Shown here piece by piece: positions 21,133 to 29,443 of a DNA stretch of 64,000 nt (position 1 is its first letter; each line of letters opens with the position of its first letter). The stretch comes from Candidatus Poribacteria bacterium (lineage in GTDB: Bacteria > Poribacteria > WGA-4E > WGA-3G): positions 1,198,856-1,262,855 of the forward strand of contig OY282374.1 in NCBI GenBank assembly GCA_958295815.1, given 5' to 3'. The notes below the pieces were generated by a model, which saw only the letters and a list, made by a program, of their open reading frames with translations, was not told the origin of the DNA and did no database searches. The translations under genes and the position numbers were made by a program.

Positions 21133-22656
21133 TTATGAGGTGGTCCAGTTTTCTTTAAACGTTTTTACCACATTGTGTAAAGTTTCGAGCAATTCATCGC
21201 TTAAATCACCTGTTTCCGCAATTTCTGTGAGCAGTTCTGCATGATTTCTGTCAAGATATTGCAGAAATTCGGATTCAAACCGTGCTATTTCCGTTTCCGG
21301 AACATCGTCCAGGTAACCGTTGGTCCCACAGAAAATGGAAGCGACTTCGCGTTCCACAGACATCGGTTCATATTGAGGTTGCTTCAACACTTCAACGAGG
21401 CGTGTGCCGCGTAGGAGCAGAGATTGCGTTGACGCATCCAAATCCGAACCAAATTGTGCGAAGGCTGCTACTTCTCGGAAACTCGCTAAGTCAAGTTTAA
21501 GGGTACCCGCTACCTCATTCGCTTTCATAGCTTTGACTTGTGCATCTCCACCGACACGTGAGACGGATGTACCCACATCAATTGCGGGTCTCACACCTTG
21601 GTTAAACAGGTCTGCTGTGAGATATATCTGTCCATCGGTAATAGAAATAACATTCGTCGGGATATAGGTCGTCAAATCGCCTTCAAAAATTTCGATGATC
21701 GGCAGTGCCGTGAGGGAACCTCCACCTAATTCGTCGCTCAGTTTCGCTGCGCGTTCTAACAGACGTGAATGTAAGTAGAACACATCACCCGGGTATGCTT
21801 CCCTGCCTGGGGGTCTTCGTGAAAGTAGAGACATCTGGCGGTATGCCCACGCGTGTTTCGTCAGATCATCGTATATGATGAGCGCGTGTTTACCGTTGTC
21901 CCTGAAATATTCACCCATCGCAGTACCGGTGTAAGGTGCGAGGTATTGAAGAGGCGACGGGTCACTTGCAGGAGCGGAGACAATGGTCGTATATTCCATG
22001 GCATTATGCTCGCGAAGCGTACTCGCGACCTGCGCCAAAGTTGAGCCTTTTTGTCCGATGGCAACATAGATACAGTAGACATCTGTATTCTTCTGGCTCA
22101 GAATAGTGTCAAGTGCAATAGCCGTCTTGCCGGTTCGCCGGTCCCCGATGATAAGTTCACGCTGTCCACGTCCAATCGGTGTCAAACTGTCGATAGCTTT
22201 TAAGCCTGTATAGAGCGGTTCGCCAACCGGTTGTCGCTGAACGATACCGAGTCCTTTCTGCTCGACCGGCAATCGATGTTCGGTTTCGATAGGACCCAAC
22301 CCGTCAATAGGTTGACCGAGCGCATCGACCATCCGTCCGAGGAGTGCTTCACCGACAGGGACTTCTGGGAGTCTTCCTGTCCGTTTGGCGGTATCACCTT
22401 CGTGAATGAGTTGATCTTCGCCGAACAGAACGCAACCGACGTTGTCTTCTTCAAGGTTAAAAGCGATGCCGTAGATGTTGTTGGGGAATTCAATCATCTC
22501 ACTTGCCATAGCGTTGGCAAGCCCATGTACCCGCGCGATGCCATCGCCTACTTCCAGCACTGTGCCGGAATCGTAGACATCCACGTCCTGTTCAAACTGT
22601 TGCAGTTGTTGTTTAAGGATATTTGATATTTCGTCCGGTCGGACTTCTCTTGCCAT
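21133..22656 (-). CDS. atpA: ATP synthase alpha subunit
   Basis: Non-catalytic nucleotide-binding F1 subunit, 507 residues. The N-terminus ([18 protein letters not shown]) and Walker [14 protein letters not shown] are seen, followed by the [19 protein letters not shown] segment (here [15 protein letters not shown]) and the [13 protein letters not shown] region. Length and gene order are standard. Confidence 0.97.
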   Translation of the reverse strand: MAREVRPDEISNILKQQLQQFEQDVDVYDSGTVLEVGDGIARVHGLANAMASEMIEFPNNIYGIAFNLEEDNVGCVLFGEDQLIHEGDTAKRTGRLPEVPVGEALLGRMVDALGQPIDGLGPIETEHRLPVEQKGLGIVQRQPVGEPLYTGLKAIDSLTPIGRGQRELIIGDRRTGKTAIALDTILSQKNTDVYCIYVAIGQKGSTLAQVASTLREHNAMEYTTIVSAPASDPSPLQYLAPYTGTAMGEYFRDNGKHALIIYDDLTKHAWAYRQMSLLSRRPPGREAYPGDVFYLHSRLLERAAKLSDELGGGSLTALPIIEIFEGDLTTYIPTNVISITDGQIYLTADLFNQGVRPAIDVGTSVSRVGGDAQVKAMKANEVAGTLKLDLASFREVAAFAQFGSDLDASTQSLLLRGTRLVEVLKQPQYEPMSVEREVASIFCGTNGYLDDVPETEIARFESEFLQYLDRNHAELLTEIAETGDLSDELLETLHNVVKTFKENWTTS

Positions 22657-22755
22657 ATTTTCAGTCCTCTGTGGAGTCGCGCTCGTCTTTTAGTTTTCCC
22701 TACATCGCTCCGACTCTATAGAAAATGCGTAGGTGTGGTTCCGTACGCAGTGAAG

Positions 22756-23295
22756 TTAACCTTCTGCGAGTTGTTGTTTCAAGTGTTGAAGTTGTGTCGA
22801 GACGCTGGCATCAAAAACGGTGTCGTCTAATCGCACAATAAACCCACCCTGAATTTGTGCGTCAATCGTGGTTTCCAAACGCACCTGTTTTCCCGAGTAC
22901 GCACCTAAATGCTGTATGAGTTGTTCCGCTTGCTCAGATGTTAACGGCGCGACTGTTGTTACTTGTGCAACAAGCCTACCAGCGGCTTCATCAACAATTG
23001 CTGAAAAGACATCCATCATCGCGGTAAGATAGCGTTCACGTTGCTTTAGTGCGAGGAGCTTGAGAAAATTGATTGTCAGTGGATGCGTTGCGTCGGCAAA
23101 AACCTGCTCGAACGTTTCGCTTTTAAATTGCGGAGACAGAACAGGGCTTGAGATTAATTGCACAAACTCCTCTGATTCTTCAATCAACTCTCGCAGCTTT
23201 TCTATATCTGCGACAATATCTGCCAAGGCGTTCTGTTCCAACGCTGCCTCGTATAGGGCGCGGGCATAAGGTTTGGCAACCCGAATGTCTCTCAT
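22756..23295 (-). CDS. atpH: ATP synthase delta subunit
   Basis: Peripheral-stalk protein that links F1 to the b subunits. The 179-residue sequence starts IRVAKPYARALYEAALEQ, as usual for the family, and has the C-terminal ETTIDAQIQGGFIVRLDDTVFDASVSTQLQHLK region typical of OSCP/delta. It lies between atpF and atpA. Confidence 0.95.
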   Translation of the reverse strand: MRDIRVAKPYARALYEAALEQNALADIVADIEKLRELIEESEEFVQLISSPVLSPQFKSETFEQVFADATHPLTINFLKLLALKQRERYLTAMMDVFSAIVDEAAGRLVAQVTTVAPLTSEQAEQLIQHLGAYSGKQVRLETTIDAQIQGGFIVRLDDTVFDASVSTQLQHLKQQLAEG

Positions 23296-23391
23296 AGTAG
23301 GTTTTCACCTTGATGGTTTAATAGTAAGTTTTTAGATTGCAAGCTGCGCGAAAAATAACATTCTTGAAGAGATTGCCTAAATCGGTACGTC

Positions 23392-24012
23392 CTATGAACG
23401 TGGATCCGAGGGCAACCTGCTAATCGAGGCATCAATAATATGCTGATGCCGCTCTGCAGTGAGTTCCTCGCTAATTATTTTGCTGGCAGCGTCAATTGCG
23501 AGTTCAGCAACAACACCTCGCAGTTCCGCGATAGCTTCGTCTTTCTCACGCTGGATTTCTGCTCTGGCTCTTGCAACCTCATCTTCTGCATCTTGTCGTG
23601 CTTGTGTAAGGATTTGCTGACGTTCAGCGTCTCCCTGTTCAATCGCGGCTTGGATTTTCGTTTGTGCCTCGGTCTCAATATCGGCTAAACGTTGGCGAGT
23701 CTCTGCGGTGAGTCTATCCAACTCTTCGCGATCAGTCTTCAATTGTTCCAACTGTGTGACGATTTCGGTTCTGCGATCGTCTAAAAGACCACCGACCTTG
23801 CCGAACACGAACTTCCAAAGCACCGCCAGTACAATCAGGAAACCGATGACTTGGATTATAATCGTCTTCGGGTCAATCCCGAGCAGACTCAATAAGCTTC
23901 CATCATCAGCCGGTGCTTCTGCAGCAGATGCACTATTGACACAGATGCCCATTAAAATAACGTAGCATACATAAAGGACACAGTTTAAAGTCCTAAATTT
24001 GGTATCTTGCAT
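23392..24012 (-). CDS. atpF: ATP synthase b subunit
   Basis: Membrane-anchored peripheral-stalk subunit, 206 residues. The N-terminus (about 1-31, ending SASAAEA) looks like a cleavable signal peptide and comes before the true membrane helix (TIIIQVIGFLIVLAVLWKFVF). A long charged coiled coil follows. A signal-peptide-like extension on b is known from some lineages but is not universal. Only one b gene is present, so the stalk should be a b homodimer. ATG 24012. Confidence 0.93.
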   Translation of the reverse strand: MQDTKFRTLNCVLYVCYVILMGICVNSASAAEAPADDGSLLSLLGIDPKTIIIQVIGFLIVLAVLWKFVFGKVGGLLDDRRTEIVTQLEQLKTDREELDRLTAETRQRLADIETEAQTKIQAAIEQGDAERQQILTQARQDAEDEVARARAEIQREKDEAIAELRGVVAELAIDAASKIISEELTAERHQHIIDASISRLPSDPRS

Positions 24013-24036
24013 AAGTTTGCTGTGCTCTGTTTTTGA

Positions 24037-24087
24037 AACTGAAGACGTAACGCCTTCTTTTGGTCAACTGAAGACGTAACGTCTCCT
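24037..24087. repeat. two copies of a palindromic unit between atpE and atpF
   Basis: AACTGAAGACGTAACG occurs at 24037-24052 and 24066-24081. With its flank each copy is near-palindromic (GAAGACGTAACGCCTTC and AGACGTAACGTCT), so each can fold on itself. Together with the array at 20113 this makes two hairpin clusters in atp operon gaps. Confidence 0.8.
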
Positions 24088-24137
24088 TTTCCGTTCTTCA
24101 GCCTTGTAAGGGCAAAATATTTATAGAAAGGAATTAT

Positions 24138-24443
24138 TTAATTTTCGGTTCTGACATCTTCCACGACTCGTCCGGCGTCTGCATCAATCATCTGTTGCAG
24201 GGTATTACCTACCGGGAGTTTTGCCTGCAAGATAAAGAACATTAACAGCGCGTAGATAACGAGCGATTCGATGAGTGCCAAACCGATAATCATGGCAGTT
24301 TGGATCTGCCCTGCTGCATTGGGTTGACGTGCAATACCCTCAAGAGCTGTGCTGGTGGCACTGCCTTGTGCTCTTGAGGCGAAAATGACGGCGATCGGCA
24401 ATCCTAAGGTTACGCCGAACGCCAACACTGCTAAATAAATCAT
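24138..24443 (-). CDS. atpE: ATP synthase c subunit
   Basis: Ring-forming proton or sodium carrier of F0. ATG 24443 (AGGAGG upstream) is preferred to an earlier ATG at 24491 and gives 101 residues. Helix 1 is followed by the conserved polar loop GIARQP (36-41). The ion-binding Glu is E59 in LALIESLVIYALL. Helix 1 lacks the normal run of small-residue GxGxG repeats and has an Arg (R24) and the segment ASRAQGSATSTA. A C-terminal tail of about 25 residues extends beyond helix 2. The E-S-x4-Y pattern shares some but not all positions of sodium-type rings. Confidence 0.92.
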   Translation of the reverse strand: MIYLAVLAFGVTLGLPIAVIFASRAQGSATSTALEGIARQPNAAGQIQTAMIIGLALIESLVIYALLMFFILQAKLPVGNTLQQMIDADAGRVVEDVRTEN

Positions 24444-24493
24444 GAATGTCCTCCTTGGACGGATACGGGCAAGTTTACACTTGTCCCACAAAA

Positions 24494-25324
24494 TTAGTGA
24501 TGCGCTTCATGCGCTTCGTCGCCGTGTTCTATGAACAGCACGATGTAGATGGATGTTAAGATAGTAAAAACGAATGCTTGCAAGAAGCCAGCAAACAGTC
24601 CGAAGAACAGCATCGGCACTTGCACTGGAATAAACGGTATCGCATCTGCAATCAACACAATGAGTCCGAGTTTCGTCAGTTCAATAACAACCGATTTTTC
24701 GCCAAAAATGTTTCCAAAAAGCCGGACAGCAAGTGAACCTGCACGCGATAACTGCGCAATAACTTCAAGGGGGAACATCAAAACCCCCAACCACGGTGGG
24801 TTACCGGCTAAATGCTTGAGATAACCGCCTATCCCGTTCTCTTTAATCGCGATAATTTGAACGCCTAATACAGCCGTTATACCGAGAGCAAGCGTTGTAT
24901 TCAAATCTGCTGTTGGTGGTTGAAGACCCGGAATAACTCCGAGATAGTTCAGGAAGAGAATAAAAATGAAGAAGGATCCTACGAATGGAACGTACTTTTT
25001 GCCGTGGTCACCTAAAATACCCCCGAAGAAATCCATGATGCCGCCGACAAATACCTCTAAAAGTGTTTGCCCTCTTCCTTCGGGAAGCCGTTTCAACTTT
25101 CGAGTTACAAAAATGAAAAACAGCACTAAGACGAGGACACCAAAGTATGTGTTGGGAATTAGATCGGGCTGATGCCACCGAGTCGGTTCGGGGATGATGT
25201 CATCCGGTAAAATCTGTGAAATCGGATAGAGCAAACTCCGGTGACCGTTATCGGCTGCGAAACTCACGGCAACTATTGCCAAACTGAGTCCGACAACCAA
25301 ACAGATAAACGATATTTTTTTCAT
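24494..25324 (-). CDS. atpB: ATP synthase a subunit
   Basis: Stator membrane subunit that forms the ion half-channels. The 276-residue protein has a signal-like N-terminus (MKKISFICLVVGLSLAIVAV, then SFAADN), several membrane helices, and the essential Arg in SLAVRLFGNIFGEK. The C-terminal helix pair (GLFAGFLQAFVFTILTSIY) is as in the family. The tail is rich in His and Glu. It lies 50 bases before the atpE start. Confidence 0.96.
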   Translation of the reverse strand: MKKISFICLVVGLSLAIVAVSFAADNGHRSLLYPISQILPDDIIPEPTRWHQPDLIPNTYFGVLVLVLFFIFVTRKLKRLPEGRGQTLLEVFVGGIMDFFGGILGDHGKKYVPFVGSFFIFILFLNYLGVIPGLQPPTADLNTTLALGITAVLGVQIIAIKENGIGGYLKHLAGNPPWLGVLMFPLEVIAQLSRAGSLAVRLFGNIFGEKSVVIELTKLGLIVLIADAIPFIPVQVPMLFFGLFAGFLQAFVFTILTSIYIVLFIEHGDEAHEAHH

Positions 25325-25400
25325 GTTGTGTTGTTAGTGTCTCTTAAATGTAGGGGTAATCTTGGTGCTTCGCATTTCAAAATCGATTTACAAACGCCGT

Positions 25401-25820
25401 CTATAGTTGATCGGAATCCTTATTTGAGAAGGCATCCATTAGGATAGGCATTAGTAGGCCGACTGCTTTGATAATGATAGCAAGTTGTACTAAAACAATT
25501 CCCCCAGCGAGCGCGTAAATATTCAACCACTCCATTTTAAACAGGAGATAGAGTAATCCGCCGAGCACTATGTATTTTCCGAATGCGATGAAGCCGAGTA
25601 GGGACTTTGTGTGCTTCGTTTTCCCAGGTTGGATAAATCGACGGACCGCAAATTCCATCGACCAGAATAGACTGAGACTGATAGCACTGCCGATAAGAAA
25701 ACTGGGGAGTAAGGGGCGTTTGAATCCTAACAATACTGCAGCGATGACAATGGTGAAGCAGATTGTCAAGATATAGACTTGGCGAATAAATCGGTCGCCA
25801 ACTTCCAAAACGGGACCCAT
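25401..25820 (-). CDS. atpI: ATP synthase subunit I
   Basis: Small hydrophobic protein of the ATP synthase I family, thought to help assembly of the c ring and to aid ion supply. The 139 residues contain four hydrophobic segments, with RPLLPSFLIGSAISLSLFW and FGKYIVLGGLLYLLFKM matching the family. Position just before atpB supports the call. Confidence 0.8.
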   Translation of the reverse strand: MGPVLEVGDRFIRQVYILTICFTIVIAAVLLGFKRPLLPSFLIGSAISLSLFWSMEFAVRRFIQPGKTKHTKSLLGFIAFGKYIVLGGLLYLLFKMEWLNIYALAGGIVLVQLAIIIKAVGLLMPILMDAFSNKDSDQL

Positions 25821-25894
25821 CTAAGTGACTCCTTTGTCAAAATAACGGCAAATCACAATCGCCGGAATTTACCGCTCTCGGATGTTTACGGGTG

Positions 25895-26188
25895 TTATCC
25901 TTTTTCAGAATCTTGTGTCTGTTCTGAAGTGGAGCGACGCTGTTTTTCTTGAGCTTCAAGCCGTCGATTCCAGCGAGCCACTGAACGAAACATTTCCATG
26001 AATCCAGCAGTGACTCCGAGGGCAAACCCGATATATGATCCTATAGCTGCATTGCCTAATTTTCCACCAATCCACTTACCCCCGAAATAGCCAATGCAGA
26101 TAGCGAGTGCAAGCGTTATCCCGATAGAAGCGAGGTCAAACATTCCCACATTTTCATGTTTGAATTGGTCGAGCCGACGTTTGAACAT
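25895..26188 (-). CDS. AtpZ/AtpI family protein
   Basis: First gene of the atp operon. The short membrane protein has two helices: FDLASIGITLALAICIGYF followed by GGKWIGGKLG, then IGSYIGFALGVTAGFMEMF. This is the AtpZ (F0F1-ATPase subunit) pattern, thought to work with AtpI in ion supply or assembly. ATG 26188 is preferred to ATG 26203 because GGGAG stands eight bases before it. It is preceded by a clear promoter. Confidence 0.8.
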   Translation of the reverse strand: MFKRRLDQFKHENVGMFDLASIGITLALAICIGYFGGKWIGGKLGNAAIGSYIGFALGVTAGFMEMFRSVARWNRRLEAQEKQRRSTSEQTQDSEKG

Positions 26189-26252
26189 GACGGTTACTCC
26201 CATAAAATGAAAATCGTGTTGGAATAGGTTCCCTCGTTAAGCAACGTTATAT

Positions 26253-26281
26253 ATTATATCACAGGATTGTGGTGAATGCAA
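26253..26281 (-). promoter_or_regulatory. promoter of the atp operon
   Basis: On the minus strand TTGCAT (26276-26281), 17 bases, TATAAT (26253-26258), with TGA directly before the -10 box (extended -10). Nearly the same arrangement stands before the gene at 26471-27883. Confidence 0.7.
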
Positions 26282-26470
26282 AAAAAATGTAAAATTCTCT
26301 GAATTAGAAATTGGAGGGTTTAATTGTGTAAATCGCGCATAAAGTTCGTAGGTTGGGTTGAGCAGACGGAAAAGACAATGCTTTTGACACAGAAAACTTC
26401 GCACTGTCAAGAGGCTTAAACACGGCATAACTGTAGGAAATCAACACCGTAACTTACGTTCGATCAGCCC

Positions 26471-27883
26471 TCATTTCAATTGAATCAGAACTACCCAATG
26501 ATCTTCGGTCGGAGCAGATAATGTTATGCTATCGCTGAAGGAAATTTCCGCATCCCCTGCCCATTCGCTTTTGCCAATATCTAACCATTTTATAGTTGCA
26601 GTTTTGGCGTCTATCTTTTCACCAGTACTCAGATTGATATCAACCGACCCACCGTTCGGAAAATAGACACCATATTCCCGTCCTGGATTTGCGAAGGCAT
26701 ACGCCCCGTTTTCTCCTCTGTTGGAAAGCAAGTCATTGTGAGGTTCACATGTAAAAATGTCCATGCTATCCGTGAGGATTCGCATACTCTTAATGTGTGC
26801 TTGTGCAGTTTCATTCAAACCGATCCCACTGTCAGGACGATGGAATCGGGCTGATGCCAATCCGCCGAAAATATTTCGCCAAAATCGCTCCAACCCGTCT
26901 TGCGTACTACCGAATCGTCCGCCATCGGCACCGTAAATTTTAATATTATTAGTGGGGCGGATCGGTGAGAGTTCTGTCCGAAATCTCTGGGCATTATCCC
27001 AATGCGTTTGTCCTTTCTGATGGTTATTTTGTGATATATCACAAAACGAGTAGGTTTCGGGATGGTCAACCGTTGCTTTATGCTTCTCGTGGAATATATC
27101 CCATGGATCCCACATTTCTGTAGTTTCAACCGTCCGTCCAGCTGCCGATGCCTGCTTCTGGATATACTTTGCCCAGTATTCCCCCCATGCAGGTGTAACA
27201 GAAGTCTCGTTGTCCATGCAGTAGAGTACATGCTCGTATTGGAGCGTCTCGGAGAGAAGTTTATCCACGAATTTTTCCTGATATTTCAAGAGGACCTGTT
27301 GATTGCGCTCTTTCGGCACAGACCAGAAAAAGTTGTTCTCCGTTGCAACTGGGTGACTTTTAACAACAGTAGGTAACCCTGTCTCTTCTGCGGTATAATT
27401 ATTGTTGTTTTTTGGATTGAAAGGATTGGCGTCCCAAGGCTCGCGATAATAGTTGAAGGTTGCCCACACCTCAATCTGGACGATAATGTCCATCTCATGG
27501 GTCCATAGTATGAAGTTCCGAAAACGGTTCCAGAATTCGTCATTCCACTGGTTTAAGTCGTACCGATCACCGACTTTTTTGAAGGGCGGTGCATCACCTT
27601 CATCGACCCAACTCATCGTGCTCCGGACATAGTTCCCACCGACCGACTTCAATAGTTCAAGATGGGTTTTGAGATTCGGAATCTGAAACAGATTGTCCTC
27701 GACTGAGCCGCCGATTAGCAGAATCGGTTCGCCTTTGTACTGCCAGTAACGGGGGTTTTCTGAGTAAATCTGGATTCGGTTTTTATCCATTTGTATATCC
27801 TTTTCGGATTCTGGTTCCTGTGCTGCTGAGGAAAGTGGGGCGAATATAAACAGAGCCAACACAAGCGTGCACAGGTTTTTCAT
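26471..27883 (-). CDS. secreted glycoside-hydrolase-like protein
   Basis: A 470-residue protein with a signal peptide (MKNLCTLVLALFIFAPLSSA). The body reads like a TIM-barrel glycosidase of the DUF4038-like kind: YWQYKGEPILLIGGSVEDNLF, VGGNYVRSTMSW, DIIVQIEVWATFNYY, and HVLYCMDNETSV with a likely catalytic Glu. The C-terminal part (about 385-470) is strand-rich and ends TEDHWVVLIQLK, like the small beta-domain found after such barrels. Substrate unknown. It stands alone behind its own promoter. Confidence 0.65.
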   Translation of the reverse strand: MKNLCTLVLALFIFAPLSSAAQEPESEKDIQMDKNRIQIYSENPRYWQYKGEPILLIGGSVEDNLFQIPNLKTHLELLKSVGGNYVRSTMSWVDEGDAPPFKKVGDRYDLNQWNDEFWNRFRNFILWTHEMDIIVQIEVWATFNYYREPWDANPFNPKNNNNYTAEETGLPTVVKSHPVATENNFFWSVPKERNQQVLLKYQEKFVDKLLSETLQYEHVLYCMDNETSVTPAWGEYWAKYIQKQASAAGRTVETTEMWDPWDIFHEKHKATVDHPETYSFCDISQNNHQKGQTHWDNAQRFRTELSPIRPTNNIKIYGADGGRFGSTQDGLERFWRNIFGGLASARFHRPDSGIGLNETAQAHIKSMRILTDSMDIFTCEPHNDLLSNRGENGAYAFANPGREYGVYFPNGGSVDINLSTGEKIDAKTATIKWLDIGKSEWAGDAEISFSDSITLSAPTEDHWVVLIQLK

Positions 27884-27933
27884 GAAGTTACTCCTAACCT
27901 AATATAAAGGGATATAAAGACTAAGCGGGATAT

Positions 27934-27962
27934 ATTATATCATAGGATTTGGAGGAATACAA
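27934..27962 (-). promoter_or_regulatory. promoter of the glycosidase-like gene
   Basis: On the minus strand TTGTAT (27957-27962), 17 bases, TATAAT (27934-27939) with TGA directly before the -10 box. It shares most positions with the atp promoter at 26253-26281. Confidence 0.65.
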
Positions 27963-28038
27963 TCTGACTGCTTACGGGCATCAGGGTCATTCAGTTTTAA
28001 GAAAAGGGTTTACTTATGAAAATGAAACCTAATGATGG

Positions 28039-28140
28039 ATGCCTGAATTTATTCGGGTTCGCTCGCTCTATCCCGAACAAGTTCGGGCATCCGCACACCA
28101 ATTGTTGGAAGAACTGAATGCCCTTGGCATGGTATAGGAT
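28039..28140 (+). other. short ORF of 33 codons, possibly a gene remnant
   Basis: ATG 28039 to TAG 28140 encodes MPEFIRVRSLYPEQVRAS, then AHQLLEELNALGMV, with protein-like composition (amphipathic helix). It has no clear ribosome binding site. The rest of 27963-28177 shows no gene. It may be a leftover of a decayed gene or chance. Confidence 0.2.
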
Positions 28141-28177
28141 ATTTATCGTGAATTATATAGAGCTCCTTTTGTAAATG

Positions 28178-29443
28178 TTAATGTTCGGTTCGCAGGGCAT
28201 CGGCAGGCGAAAGTCGCGCCGCCTGCATCGCAGGATAGACACCGAACCCAACACCCATGACAATCGAGAAAATAACGGAAGTCAACATCCACGGTAAAGA
28301 TAACACCACGTGCCATGTCTCTACAACTGGCACAATCCGCACCGCAAGTCGTGCCATCCCGTGCGCCGCACCCCAACCACCTGCGATGCCGAGTACGCCA
28401 CCACACAAACAGAGACAGATCGATTCCGTCAAGAACTGCCAGAAGATGTCAATCCGTTTCGCACCGATTGATTTCCGTAAACCTATTTCTCGTGTCTTTT
28501 CACCGACAGATACGAGACAGATGTTCATGATGCCAATACCGCTGACGAATAGCGAGAAACCAGCAATGCTTCCCAAAGCGATCTTTATCACCTTTTGGAT
28601 GTGCTCCAGCCGATGGAACGTCAGTTGCGGGATATAGTGCGCGATAAAATTATCTTGTCCTCGGTGTCTTTTACGCACGATGTCCTTAGCGGAAGCGATG
28701 ATACTGTTAATATCGGCACCCTTTTCAAAAAAGACAATTAAGTGTTCAACGTAGCGCGTGCCAGTGAACCGTTGTTGATATGTTGTTAGTGGGACACAGA
28801 TACCATTGTCCAAGGAATACCCCCAAGTGAGACTACGACCTTTGGGTTCCATTACCCCCACAACGCGCATTCGTACAGTCTTTTGAGGCCAATGATGGCG
28901 GACCTTTACCTCTTGCCCGAGTGCAGACGCTTCTCCAAACAACTCAATAGCACTGTCAGATCCCAAGACGCAGATCTGCGCTGCCGTCTCTATATCGTTT
29001 TGGGTGATAAATCTGCCAACTTGTAGTTCCAAGCCCATGCCGAGTGCATAGTCTGGGGTAACAGCTTCTAAAAGTGCCCTGGTTTGATTTCCATCTCGGT
29101 TGGTAACCAAAATTTCATAATCTTCATAGTTAGGTAAGGCATATAGGACATCGGGACATTCTGCCTCAATAGCATGAGCATCCTGAGAGGTGTATCGTTC
29201 GGTGGTACGCCGGACGAGCCGTCGGCGTTTGAAAATAGACGTGCGGGTCCAGAGGGTGAACTGATTTGCCCCGCCAAGCTTTTCGATGTCTTCGGCAATA
29301 ATCTTTTTTCCACCATCGCCGATGGCTATCATGCACAGTACACCGGCAATACCAATGAAAATACCGAGGATGGACAATCCGGCACGGAGTCTATTTTGCG
29401 CAAGGGGCTTTACGCCCGCGGTGATAGCATCACGGAGTTTCAT
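28178..29443 (-). CDS. MacB/FtsX-type ABC transporter permease
   Basis: Inner-membrane permease of 421 residues. The first helix (NRLRAGLSILGIFIGIAGVLCMIAIG) is followed by a periplasmic MacB-PCD-like domain (about 45-280). Three more helices follow, with the FtsX signature VGEKTREIGLRKSIGAKRIDI and the tail PAMQAARLSPADALRTE. The start overlaps the stop of the sigma-TPR gene by four bases, so translation is coupled. No ATPase or periplasmic adaptor gene is adjacent. It could export a small molecule or peptide, or act as a mechanotransmitter. Confidence 0.85.
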   Translation of the reverse strand: MKLRDAITAGVKPLAQNRLRAGLSILGIFIGIAGVLCMIAIGDGGKKIIAEDIEKLGGANQFTLWTRTSIFKRRRLVRRTTERYTSQDAHAIEAECPDVLYALPNYEDYEILVTNRDGNQTRALLEAVTPDYALGMGLELQVGRFITQNDIETAAQICVLGSDSAIELFGEASALGQEVKVRHHWPQKTVRMRVVGVMEPKGRSLTWGYSLDNGICVPLTTYQQRFTGTRYVEHLIVFFEKGADINSIIASAKDIVRKRHRGQDNFIAHYIPQLTFHRLEHIQKVIKIALGSIAGFSLFVSGIGIMNICLVSVGEKTREIGLRKSIGAKRIDIFWQFLTESICLCLCGGVLGIAGGWGAAHGMARLAVRIVPVVETWHVVLSLPWMLTSVIFSIVMGVGFGVYPAMQAARLSPADALRTEH

